Below, piece by piece: positions 1 to 11,960 of a stretch of DNA of 64,000 bases (the stretch's first letter is position 1; each line of letters opens with the position of its first letter). A model generated the notes under the pieces. That model was not told the DNA's origin. It saw only the letters and a list, made by a program, of their open reading frames with translations, and did no database searches. The translations under genes and the position numbers were made by a program. The DNA comes from Aquila chrysaetos chrysaetos (Eukaryota > Chordata > Aves > Accipitriformes > Accipitridae), in contig NC_044004.1 in assembly GCF_900496995.4 (NCBI RefSeq), positions 77,383,538-77,447,537 on the forward strand. The letters run 5' to 3'.

Positions 1-3000
1 GATTTGATTGAAAAACTCATGGTGGAGATGATTTAAAACAAAGCAGTATCCAGCATCAAGGATGCTGAAACACCTCAAAGAAACAGCCGTTTGGTTGGCA
101 CATATAGACACACATATATGTACCCATACACACAGTCCTTGGTGCTGTTCTTAAGGGCTTTTTAAATGAATTTGTTTCTTTAAGGAGAGAATATAGTCTT
201 TTCAGACTATGACTTGGAGAAGGTGGAACTATTTCCAGCTTTGTCAAGCACTGTAATCATGAAAAGGTCAGTCATTCCCTCTTCTTCCCACTCTCCTTCC
301 TGCCATTCTTCTGTGTTACTGGTTTGGTCGTGCCATGAGACAAATGTTAACAAGGTAATACTTGTAATTTTTCAGCAATTTGGAAGAAGTTGCACTGTTC
401 TGTATGCCCCTGTAATCACTTTGTTATGCGTCATTCAACTCATGTTATGGTTTTGGGCTTGCTGAATGCACGGTCGTGATGCTATTAATTTCAACATTAA
501 TAAATGGTTCTCTAAACAGTGTGTACATGTAGGGAAACAGAAATTTCATTATTTCTCCAGTGTCAATGAGAACAGAACCTAACTCACCTGAATGTTTGTG
601 AATTCCCATATTTAATCCACTCAATTTAATTACGTGATCACATAGCTTTTAAAAAATATTCACTCTCCTCTGGCTCTGGCACTCTCCATCTGTTATACCC
701 CTAAAATTGGCTTTTGTATGTTGAATAATCAATGCTTTGTTTTCATTACTTACATAGTATGTTATGAAAAGTCTATAAACACAAGGCTTCTCACTAATTA
801 TTAAAATGCCACCATTTATTACAACCAAATATTTATTTAATTTATACCAACAATTTTTTTCCACTTCATTCAAGATTGTCCATCACCTTTGAACAGTAGC
901 TTCCTGGGCACCCAACTAATAGATTAAGCTTCATTTTGGAAGAACAAGAAACATAGCTTTAAATTATTTAAAGTCTTGGCTCTTCAGAGCAATGGATTCC
1001 CCATTCTGAGGTTGCTCTGTGTCTCAAACAACGTCATGAGCAATTTTGACCAAAACATCTTCATGTTTTAAATAATAGAACATACACACACACATGCACA
1101 CAAAGTGCAATATCACAGTAGTTTCTAAAACGTACTTTCAAAGACATTGATGCATGCTTTAATTTTTAAGCTCCTGAATTGTACCAATGGTAAACTTGTA
1201 TTTTGAAGGATTCAAAAACTTTATCCAGTGCAGAGAAGCTGGTCAGTGTGGAGAAAAGAGCGACCTTGGAAAAACTGAATGCTTCTACAGAGAAACTTGG
1301 TAAATAGGTTCCTGCCTGGTTTCCTTTCATCATTTACAAACAAGACTAGTTTCCAAATACAGCTAAACTGAGATTACAGACCTGCTTTTAGTTTGTGTGA
1401 CTAACAGAAGGGAAACTATCTCTTACCACGAGTTGAAAAGCATTGGAAAAATAATGATGGCCCTATTATACTAAAGGATATAAAAACTGGCCTGAGAAGA
1501 GTGGTAATTTCAGACTGACCACCAGCATGCATACTGGTATTTTTCTTTTCTGTTTACCACATTTATATAAATACTACTAAGTGTTTACTTGTAAGGCTTC
1601 AGTTGGCGCTTCCTGTACACCCTAAAATTTCATCGACTTCAGTGGGTGTATAACAGGATGCCAGCTCAGGCCTAAGGTCTTGAATTATGCATTGCATATT
1701 TCTTCCTGTCTGAATGAAAGCCTGTTAGTACACTTCCCGATCTAAGCATCAGGCCTCTGGTGAATATTTATATTGGAAGTCAAAATTCTTAATCAAAAGA
1801 GAGTTTCTAAAAAGACGAGGCTGCTTTGGAAATTCTGGTCTTAGTTACACAACGATTCATCACTTCTCTGCAGTTTTGAAGCTCACATGACAAACATAAC
1901 ACAATAAGGTCTGAATCAAAGCAAGTAGCCCAAAGTTAGTAGTGGTGTTTTCCTTCCTGTAATTTCTGCCAGTTTCAGTGAGGCATGTTTATTACAAACT
2001 TTTACAAATTATATGTTAACATAAACCCAAGCTAAGTCCTTGTCTGGAATAAGTTCTTGTACTACTAAAAGTGTATAACTTGAAAAAGAGTCATTTCAAG
2101 GGTAATTTAGGTTGCTATGTCTTCAACACACAACTGAGAAATCTGTGATTGCTGAGCAGATTAGGTTTCTGGCTCTTCTTTAATGTGTTTATATTTTCTG
2201 AAACGGCCTTTGGAAATACTGTTAAAGCTGGGTCGAGGATTAAGTTTATTAGCTTCGCTTATTTCTGTCAGTCTTGACCATAGAAGGAAGACACTCAGGG
2301 ACAGCTTTGTCTTTAACCCAATTTCATTCATTACAATGAGCTTCATTTGTTATTTATTATCTATATGGACCCCAGTTCATGCTTGTGCAAAATGGCACAT
2401 TATTATTTTCTTAGTTTCTTCCAAGATGTGTAGGGTAAAGGATTATTTAGGGCCACCTCCATCTTTCTTACGCTCCAGAATAAACAGTTTTCTAAGATCA
2501 AAGCTGCATCTAGAGGTTCTGTGTCAGTAACAGTGTAAGTACCCACAGAAATGAAAGCTCTTCATTTGCCTTTTTCTGCTTGTCCTGTATCAAACGCTGT
2601 GAGGCAGAGTGCAAGTACTGACCATACTTGGTGCTTTCTGTGACTTGTTCACCAATTCATTAAGTTTCAGCCCCAGAGAAGATTTAAGAGTCTTCCAGTT
2701 TTTTTGGTAGGAGATGGATCAGGCCACTACGATTCGATCATTTTGTAATGCTTACAAATCCATGGCCTGCAAAAGTGTCTCTAGTACCACATAAACAGAA
2801 GACGACACTCTCAAACCAGCCACAAGGAGGAGCACTGAAGGCCAGATGGTCGTGGGTAGATGATGTGGAGCTACCACAAAGATCTTGTTTTAACGTGGTG
2901 TTCTACCTGCTGAAGGACATTTGAGAGGAAAGGACTTCAAAGGCCTTTGAGGCTGTTCCCTTGTGCCAGATACTACTGTATCACACAGACCTTTTCATTA

Positions 3001-6000
3001 ACTAATCAAGCTTCAGAGTAAAAGCAATGGAGGTTTTTCATCTGGCTGCAGCAGTTCTTGACTGGTTGGCTATCTTTGAAAACTGTCATCATCTTCTGCC
3101 ATTAGATAAGTTTATAGCATTTTTAAAATTTGTGTTGTCATCAAATCCCCCCACTTCCCCATCGGTGGTTTTCAGAGAAAGTACCATCAAAAATAAAATA
3201 TTTATTGTGGAAGTATTACTCTTATTCCTCTACCAGAGTTGATCATACCGCAGCCTTTTGATTAAAGCTTTTAAAGCATTTCAAAACATCGAGTTGGAAA
3301 CAACTTCCGTATTTACTGTTGCTTGAAAGTCTTCCTGCAGCATCTTCTCTGGCCTTTCAGTCACCCTAGCAAAAACCATGAGCATGTGAATGCAAAATGT
3401 GATATATCCCTGACAATTTTCATGCTCTGTCTCTCTGCACAGCTAGGACATTTAAGAAATTTAAAAAATACAACAAAGTAGTTGACATTTATTGAAGGGA
3501 AGAGGTTATGGAATTATGTCAAACAGAACACTGCAGCAGAATAAAGCCTGCCAGTAAGTTTAACTCTTTCTAGAGTTTTATTGCTCATCATAATTATTAA
3601 CATCTTTAGTTAGAACACCATTTGGATATCATTAAAATAAATGCAAACGATCTTGGCCTATCCTTAAGGACTGTTTTCAGACATGCTTTTTTGTCACTCA
3701 GCTCACTAATGGATCATTTTTATCACAGAGTATCACATTACGTATATTAAACAGTTTAGCAATGTCCAATGTCCTGTTGAGCTGGAAATAAAATTGCACA
3801 GATTTATCACTATATTGCAAATGACTTGAAATAAATGCTTGTGAACTGTGTCTTCACTCAGCGAAGACTTAGCAGTGTGTTCTCAATAACCAGTCTCTAA
3901 GTTCATGCTTTGAACCTGAACCTTCTGGAACTGAAGGCAATCTCAGCTGGACCTCTGCCTTCACTTGGGTACTTGGGTTGCAACAGCCCCTCTACAACAT
4001 TTTTATTGCCATGGAGCAATAAGAGGAGGAGACAGGGACTCAAACTGAAATGAAGTCTCACATCATTTGAAAGTTATTTGCTCTCTGCCCCCTGAATAAT
4101 CTCAAACAGTGATTTAAATTAATCTATTTTGTCACTGAAACAGGCTAGAAGCACTCGCTAGGGTAGACACCACATCTAAACGTTTGAGAAAGTAACAACC
4201 AGCTGAGAGGTAGGAATGGAAAGCTGGGGACAATACTTTCTTAAATTGCTCCTCTAGATCCACTAAAGGATATCCGATTGCATGTTCACTAAGGCTCTTC
4301 CAGTACTGGTTAATTACTTCTTCCAAAGCCAAGAACTTAGGTGGGGTTTTTTCATATCACTTTTCTGGAAGTCCTAATTCATCTTAAATTGATTTCATCC
4401 TTAATGCAGCCAGATAACTAAATTACTTCCTTGCACAGAGTTTGCCAAATGGTCCTCCAAAGCACACAAAGACTCTCTGAATTATAGATAAGGCCACTTA
4501 GCAAACAATACATTTCAGCACATATTACAAATATGGTCCCAAAGGATCGTTTCTGTTATAGAACACAACACGGTCATGATTAACAAATTGCATCTTCATA
4601 AAACATGTTTAGAAGATAACGGTAAATGAGCAAAACAAAATGTTGACAAAGGACAACATTCTTCCCCCTGTTTACATGGGGAAAGGAATTTGAGGGAAGA
4701 ACTTTTGCCTCTTCCTCTGTAGAATAACACCAGGAAATCTATGTGGCAGGATCTTTGTGATCTTTTTCGGTTTGTTTCCTCCATAAATATTTCCTCCCAT
4801 AGAGGGTATGTGGGAGAAAGACCAAGTTGGATTAACTCCCTTAAACATCCTCTGAGCAGGAGTGCTACATGCTTTTATGGGTTGGGTTTCTTTTTTGTTG
4901 TTGTTTTGATTTTTTAAGTTCAATGCATAAGTGAGATGACCAAGCAGATTTAATGAGCAGTCTGTGTGCCCTCAGGGAAACACAGATCCGCATGACCCTC
5001 CCAGTGGCTTCTAGTCTTTGTCAATAGGGCTGAAAAGTCATTGTTTTGTGACCGTTGTCTTAAAAATGTTAAACTGGATAAAGTGAAGATTTTCTGCCAG
5101 TCTGAATAAAACTGAAGAGTCCAATAGTTTAGGTCTGGACCAAAATACATCTGCCTGGCATTTGGGTTTCCTGCTGGAAATATTGCAAATTCTTCCAGGG
5201 CAACGTTCCACAAATATCCATAGCCTGTCATAAACAGGGTGCCCCTCCAGCCACACATTCACACAAACATTAAACTATATACTCTCATGAAATAGCAGAA
5301 GAGTGCTACCACTCCATGTGATATGTGTTTGGTTGAGCAGCGATTCCTTACTCTGCCAGGTGGTTACAGCTCAACTCACTGCAGAGATAGACAAAACAAT
5401 CTGATCTCTCTGCCATTTTGCGCACGTGGCTTTCTCTATGCTTCCCTTAAGAAGTATGCAGAGGAAATGATTTTACTGGTTTTACCTTTTTCCTTTTATT
5501 CATCTTAATAAAGTTTTTCTCATTAGACAATGGCATCTTCCATGATTTTTCAGAATTTAACAAAGTTCTGAAAAGAGAAAAGTACTTACTGTTATTTTGT
5601 CCTATATACCGAGTTTTCTTTGTAGTGTACATGAAGAAAGATGATATTCATAGGTCTCTGGCTTGATATTCTGTCTCCAGATATAGAGATATATATATGT
5701 GATTCTGTGTTTGAATACTGATTGCACTAATTTACTTGATTGACACAGCTGTCCCTCAGTAATCCTGGCAGTTTATGACTACCAGGTACCAGCCTCTCCT
5801 GCTGAAGAACGCCTCTGCATAAATAAAGTAAATGTTTGTCGCACCAGGAACCTGAATACCATTCTCTTCTCTGCCAAGGAATAACTAACTATCAAGCTGA
5901 TTGATCAACTGCACTGTCCTCCCCATCCCTCAAAGTATCCAATATATACTAAGGAAAAAAATATCAGCAAAATGAACTTGGAAGCCGGAGAAATATGTTT

Positions 6001-7700
6001 TCAAGCTAAAGCAGAAGGGATTTTTGAAAACAGGTCCTTGCTCAGGTGAATGCTTTAAATATCGGGAAGGGACTTCCTTTGGCCAGTTTGGAGATGTTTA
6101 ATTTAAAGACCAGATTCACAGTGGAGAAACCTAAGTAGAGTTAAATGCTTTACTCCAAGGAACACAGCTGACATCTTGCTGTTTTTCTCTGGAAGAGTTC
6201 AGCTTGCTGGTCTCCTGTGACATTAGTCTGAGCTGACTTAGCTCTTCCCCTCCATTCATTAAGGAATAGATGTGCCTAATCTTGAAGCAAAAATTCCTGC
6301 TAGCTGGCAGGATGCCTTAAAGTTAGGTGTTGCACTAGCCAGCATTGTATTCTTTGCAGATTTAGCCCTGTACTTCCTTCATGCAAAGCTGATTCCTTCA
6401 AATACTAACTGATTAAATAGTAGTTAATTAGAATTAGCTTTCACTTAACATTCTGTACAGTAATTTTAAGATATGAAGATGCAGGTACAAATAACAACCA
6501 GCTTTATTCAGAAAAAAGGTGGCTTCCACTGAAATCACAGTTAAGAATAGCCGAGATGTTTAACGTTTCTTAGTTTTCCCCTACGCTAACATTTTCTGAA
6601 TAAGTATTAGCTATGCCCAACACATTTTCTTCTTTTTGGGCAGTAAATACTCTATATTTTTACTTATGTGAGTTTGTTCTGTCACACTAGGAAAAGAATA
6701 CTGTTGTTATTTTGATAATCTTGTGTACAATATATCTTTTTAACTTAGAATAAAAATGACAATAAAATTTTGAAAATGGCTTCATTAAAGTCTGATTTAT
6801 TAATATGTTTGAGATATGCAAATGTTTTATGCATGACTTCTTCACTTCCAGCTGAAAGCAACACTGTTATCATGCGAAGGTTAAACACATGCAATCAGTG
6901 CCACACTTAAATGTCTCCAACTAACTTGGAAAATTCTCTGCATGAGCATCGCATGTGTAGTTCTATTTGTCTTTCACACGATATATTTGAAAATTATTTT
7001 GACTTGTGAATAGCTTGAATTTTTCTGGAACCTGAGTTTATCTTAAAATTCCTAGACTCTGATAATGTAATCAGGTGTATCCATCATAATCTTATCCATT
7101 TAAATGAAAAAAAAAAAAAGTTTACCAATGTTCTTTGGAGCTTATCTTTCTTTTAATAAAGGAGCTTTTAAGGGTGTAAAGGCATTCAGTCCCTTGAAAC
7201 AGACAGTAACAGCCTGAGTTCCAAAATTCTACCCTTTTTACATCTATAACTACTCTTCATGTAATAAAAAATATAACAATGCGATGCTCTGCTTATGTCT
7301 GGCAAGTACTCTGATGGTAGAATTAGATTTCAGAAGCCAAATACCTTCTTGAAACATTTCTTGGCAATTTTCATCTGGTCAGTATGTTTTGTTGTGTCTG
7401 ATGATAGCTGAGGTCTCAAATTCTTGCAGTTTCCATAATAATTTCCTTCCTGTATTTGACTTCATTCCATTCCAAACCAAATTTTTTAGCAATGAAAGGA
7501 CATGTCAACTTCTGGACAAATCCTACATGACTGTATATGGCATAATCTTATGAATGGAACAGAATAATAAGTAATTGGTCAGTCATTGAAACATTGACTA
7601 TGTAAAGCAAAATGTGAGACTTGCAGCTTTTTCTAATCCCTCAGCAACAACCCAGTTAAAAAAAAAAAGAAAAGCATAAAAATTGCTTCTCAGATTATGT
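1..7700. other. Unique AT-rich non-coding sequence
   Basis: No gene, RNA or transposon could be supported. The only simple repeats are the (AC)n at 1084, an AT tract at 5681-5698 and A13 at 7107. An octamer ATGCAAAT (POU-type) occurs at 6816-6823. Frames of up to 115 codons (2183-2530) show no domain or family likeness. Confidence 0.6.
1084..1102 (+). repeat. Short (AC)n microsatellite
   Basis: About nine AC units broken by one ATG. No associated feature. Confidence 0.75.
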
Positions 7701-7705
7701 TTCTG

Positions 7706-7725
7706 TTTTTTTTTTTTTTTAAAAA
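7706..7725 (+). repeat. T15 A5 homopolymer tract
   Basis: Fifteen T followed directly by five A. Similar plain tracts occur at 7107-7119 (A13), 8172-8187 (T16 then C5), 14131-14147 (A17), 15644-15657 (A14) and 43608-43619 (T12). Confidence 0.9.
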
Positions 7726-8328
7726 GATAAGAATTCAGGCCATACAGTTTTTTTCCCAAATTTAAAGACCTATATATACAGCAATATACAGTCTAGTAGT
7801 TAGGATAGATAACCGAATATTTTACATTCTTTTTATTTCCATGCTTTTCCTAGCATGTTTTGAAAGTTTGGGGCTGTCGCTTAGTGCATAACTTCGGCTC
7901 CTAAATAAGTGGTTTGATTTTCATAAATGCTGAGCATCTGAAGGTTCTTAGTATACTTCTGAGCATCAGGTTTCTCTGTCAGCTCATCTGTGTCTCTCTT
8001 TTCCAGGAACATAACTCTTCAAGCATTCATGTTTTCATATCTTCACTTTAATCTCCTGTGCTTTAGTTGTAAAAATACAAGCAACATTGCCATTTCCACC
8101 AAACGCTTTGGGAGTCATAGGCAAAGAAAATATGAGTGGAAAGGATGAACATTGCCAACTGGTGATCTTTATTTTTTTTTTTTTTTTCCCCCTTCCTGGC
8201 AAGAAACCCTCTTAATCAAACTGAGCAAGTGACTGCTTACACAACAGTTTTTGTGAGCAAACGTCTGAAAACACTACCATTTGCCAAATGTGTCAAAAAT
8301 CATTTTATGTTCATCTGATTTCCACTCT

Positions 8329-8404
8329 TTTTTTTTTCTAGATGGACTACAAAAAAACCCAAACAAAAAGACAAAACAAAAAAAAACCCAAACAAAACCC
8401 CACC
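8329..8404 (+). repeat. T run followed by A/C-rich low-complexity stretch
   Basis: A T-rich run at 8329-8338, a short unique piece with CTAGATGG, then a stretch made almost only of AAAC and AAAACCC words from 8351 to 8403. It generates the open frames seen on both strands between 8274 and 8502, which I therefore do not accept as genes. Confidence 0.85.
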
Positions 8405-11400
8405 AACTAACCTCTTTTCTTTGGATTTCACTGGGGCTGAGCGGCAGAGATTTCAGGGGTTTTTCCAACATTTGGAAAGAAGGCAAGCAGGCTGACATTT
8501 AAGAAGGCTGGTATTAAGGGTGGGATTTCAGAAGCAGTCAGTACTGGCCTAACTTTGCTTCTGTGGAAGCCAACAGTAAAAATTTTATTGACTGATGGCA
8601 AAAGAATCGTGCTCCTTTCTGGAAATCTCTGGCTTTTACCCACATGCCATGACTTTATTTCTTTCAGCCACGAGGGACCTGACCTGGTACCCTTAGCCAC
8701 CCCAACACACTTCTCTTACGGCAACTGCAGGCCCTCAGATGAGTTTAATAGAATAGTTTTCTGGCCACAACGTGCAGGTGTTTAAATAGCACCCTTAGGT
8801 TAATCCTTAGCACAATTAAGTTCTTGTCTTTCTGGATATTGTTGACAAATACAATGGAATGATTAGTTGACCAATTAAAATTAAGAAAAATTTGAGAGCA
8901 AGGTACAAAACGTTCTGTAAAATCGTCTTGCTTTTCTATATTCTGTTTAGATAATGAACACTTGCATAACCTAATTATCAGTTAGACACCATTTAAATAT
9001 TAAGGTATCTGCTTGCATTCACATTTAGAGATGTATCCCTAATAGCTACGAGTGCCGAATCTTGTATCTAAAGAGAGTTCTCAAGGCTAACAAATGTGCA
9101 TTGACATTAGTAGCACCAGACACTTCCCATGAACCGATGCAAGGATGGTGAGGTGTTTGCTAAGGTGTGCCTACCTGGCTCAGAAGAGGGTAGCCTAGCT
9201 CTTCAACTTCCACCTAATTTCCTTGTACCGCTGACACGTGTCCTTTCATGCTGTTTTAAAACCACCAGTGAGGTTCTGAAGGGATTTCCTCTGTGTGTTT
9301 CTCATCTGAAGGTACATTTGCAAAAGTGTTCTCAGTAGCTCAGATCAGCAGACCCATAAAATTTCCAAGGCCTAATGTCCCCAGAGCTCCCGAGACATTA
9401 TGTCTGAGGCGCGCATTATTTCTGCAAGAGGAAGAGGAAAGACACCATAAGAAGAAGGTCAGCATGTCTTGCCTTGTACACAGGTCCACGCCCCACGTGC
9501 CTGGTCTTTGGGAAAGGCGGCGCAGCTTTAAATTGTCAAAGCCTTTGGTCAGAGAATAAAGCTGGCGTAAATACCTACCTATTTTCTCATCTGTGCTACA
9601 TCACAGGAACTAGCAGCAAAGACGATGTAGCCTTTCATTTTTGAGCAACTGCGATGGATAGCACTGCAGTCAGAAGGTTATAAGTAAAATTGACTAGCTG
9701 GAGTAACACAAGAGTGTCACTACAATAAAATATTGATTCACTCCCACTGTCTCCTTACCCTTCCTTCCTTTCCAGGCCATGCCTACAAATAACAAATTGA
9801 TGGGATTTCAGAGAAAAGAATAACACTCGCATTTTTAGAGCAGCCAGAGGAAAATTTTTAAAGTGTAGTAGATAAAATGCTTTATGAATGTTGACCTTAC
9901 TGAGCAATCTAGAAATTCAACAAGGAATGTTATCTGCAGCTGTTGTAAAAACGTATCAAGAAAAGGCTTACAGTTTGCAGAGACGTGTCTATTACACAAA
10001 ATAAAGAATTTATGTTAATATTGCAATGCAATATTAAGCCAGGCATATATTAAAACTTAGGGACAGCATGAAAGTTTAAAAGTTTCCATTCCGAACTTTG
10101 GAAATGGTTCTTATAAATGACCCCAGATGCAAGTTTGTCTCAAGAGTATACATTATAATACAAGGTGTGAGTAAACTTTCTAAACAAAATTCTCAATTTG
10201 TTTTGGATAGTGACATCCTTGGAGGAAAGAAAGAATTTAATTAAAAACATATACAGCATTGGTATTCATAAACTTGTCCAAGCAAAACAAGTCATAAATC
10301 AAATCGGTTTTATTTATTAACTCTTGCAATGTGTGGCAAACACATACCAAAAAAAAATAAAATCTTTAAACCGAAACATTATAGCTAGAGATGAATTAAA
10401 TTTCTTGATGAACACAAGATTAATTGAAAAATGGAGTCTGGGACATACTAAAACCCTTTGCAAACTCAGATCAACTTCTCCCAAAACTGGGGTAAGTGAA
10501 CTACTTTGCTCTGAAGTGGAAATAAGTAAATAAATAAAAGTTTTGAGTTCTTAAACCAGCATTACCATTTTGAAATGGAATTTAAATTTTTAAGAGGGTA
10601 GGTGTCTTGAAGCCAAAATGGAAATTCAGTCCTCTTGAACACACAAAGACAAAACAAAGCATGTCACTTTACTCCAAAGGAAACAAGGATTGTGTTTAGA
10701 ACATAATGAAACACTTTAATTAATTGTAAGGCTTTTTTAAATTCACTGCCCAATTCACCTAACCTCCCTGTCCATACTTACATCTGCACACACTTCCATG
10801 CCCCCAAAACAAGGACATCTCTTCCTTCTAGCTTGACCCCTCCTGGTCTTTCTGATGACCGTCACATCACATGAAAACATCCTTACCCACGCCGCTCTAA
10901 CTCTGTTGTACTCTATAGGAGAACTCATAAAGATTCATCAGTTCTACCATTAAGCAAATAGCGCAAACATGCAATTATTCAATAACTTCTACAGACAGGT
11001 GTGTCTTTCTCCCTTACTTAGGCTTTTTGGCTCCTAAACACATACAGATATAATCTTGACTCTTGTTGAACTTTGGGAAAAAAAATTATCCCATATAAAA
11101 ATCCATTTAGTGCAAATCATCCTAGTGAATCTCCGTGGATGTAATATGCCTCTTTTTTATGATTTAATCCATTATCATAAGTTGGAAAAAATGAAATTTC
11201 CATGCCAGCTGGGTCAGTGTTTTGAACATCTGGATGACAATAAATAGAAAATTAAATCACTAAGAACTTTTATCTAGGTAATATATAAAGGCAATCTAGC
11301 TAGACATTTACCTGCAATAAATAGCACACTTTTTCCACTTTATTCCCCATTTGACAATCACTTTAAAAATTTCAGCTCACAGTGTTCCTGTAATTAGTAA

Positions 11401-11783
11401 GCACTCCATAATAAAAGATGTAATTCTGGGAAGGATATGTGATAATAGTATTTAATAATTTAATTGTGTTCTTGTTTTAAATGCAAACAGGCCTGTGTTA
11501 AACATGGACCACTTGACAAATTTCCATAATACATGCATCAGATAAATCACAATGCACTTTGGAAAACTGCCAAGTAGTGTTGCATTTAGGATTTCAAAAT
11601 TTAGAAGTCAATTAATTCAGAAAACGTGACTGCAGAATAAATCTTCTGTATGTGGACATTAGAACCTCTCTAGCTCAAAGAGACTTTAGAATCAAGTTGC
11701 TTACATTCGAGAGTCCACGCACCTCTCTTTTGGAGATAGATGCCTTTTAGTCCTTCCAGTTTGTTAATGTATGCAGCTCTAGA
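8405..11783. other. Unique non-coding sequence
   Basis: Apart from the palindrome at 10015-10037, I see nothing firm. A mildly GC-richer patch at about 9350-9560 holds a CACGTG E-box (9496-9501) and overlapping frames of 69 and 88 codons with no recognisable product. Confidence 0.55.
10015..10037. repeat. 23-bp near-perfect palindrome
   Basis: Arms of 11 bases, TTAATATTGCA and its exact reverse complement TGCAATATTAA, flank a single central base at 10026. The half-sites contain ATTGCA, which is close to C/EBP-type and POU-type half-sites, so a dimeric factor site is possible. It could also be chance in AT-rich DNA. Confidence 0.85.
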
Positions 11784-11960
11784 AATTAATTAAAACATGC
11801 AAAGAGGTTTTTTTAATTATTAATTAGATAAGGGGAAGGTGTTAATATTTAGCTGTGATTTAATTTCAATGGTTTCTTAAGCAATTACATCTCATTAGGA
11901 AAACTATAATTGCTATCAGGTGAAGTAGATTTAGAAAGTATAGAAACTGGCTTGATTTTT
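11784..11960. promoter_or_regulatory. AT-rich cluster of homeodomain-type motifs
   Basis: The stretch packs many TAAT/ATTA cores, including AATTAATTAAAA (11784 on), TTAATTATTAATTAG (11812-11826), AAGCAATTACA (11880 on) and ATAATTGC (about 11907). It is not low-complexity throughout and has the look of a conserved developmental enhancer. That is inference: AT-rich DNA yields such motifs by chance, and I have no cross-species alignment. Confidence 0.25.

Noticed and set aside
8274-8502. Frames on both strands rich in Lys/Thr or Phe
   Set aside because: Produced by the A/C-rich low-complexity stretch.
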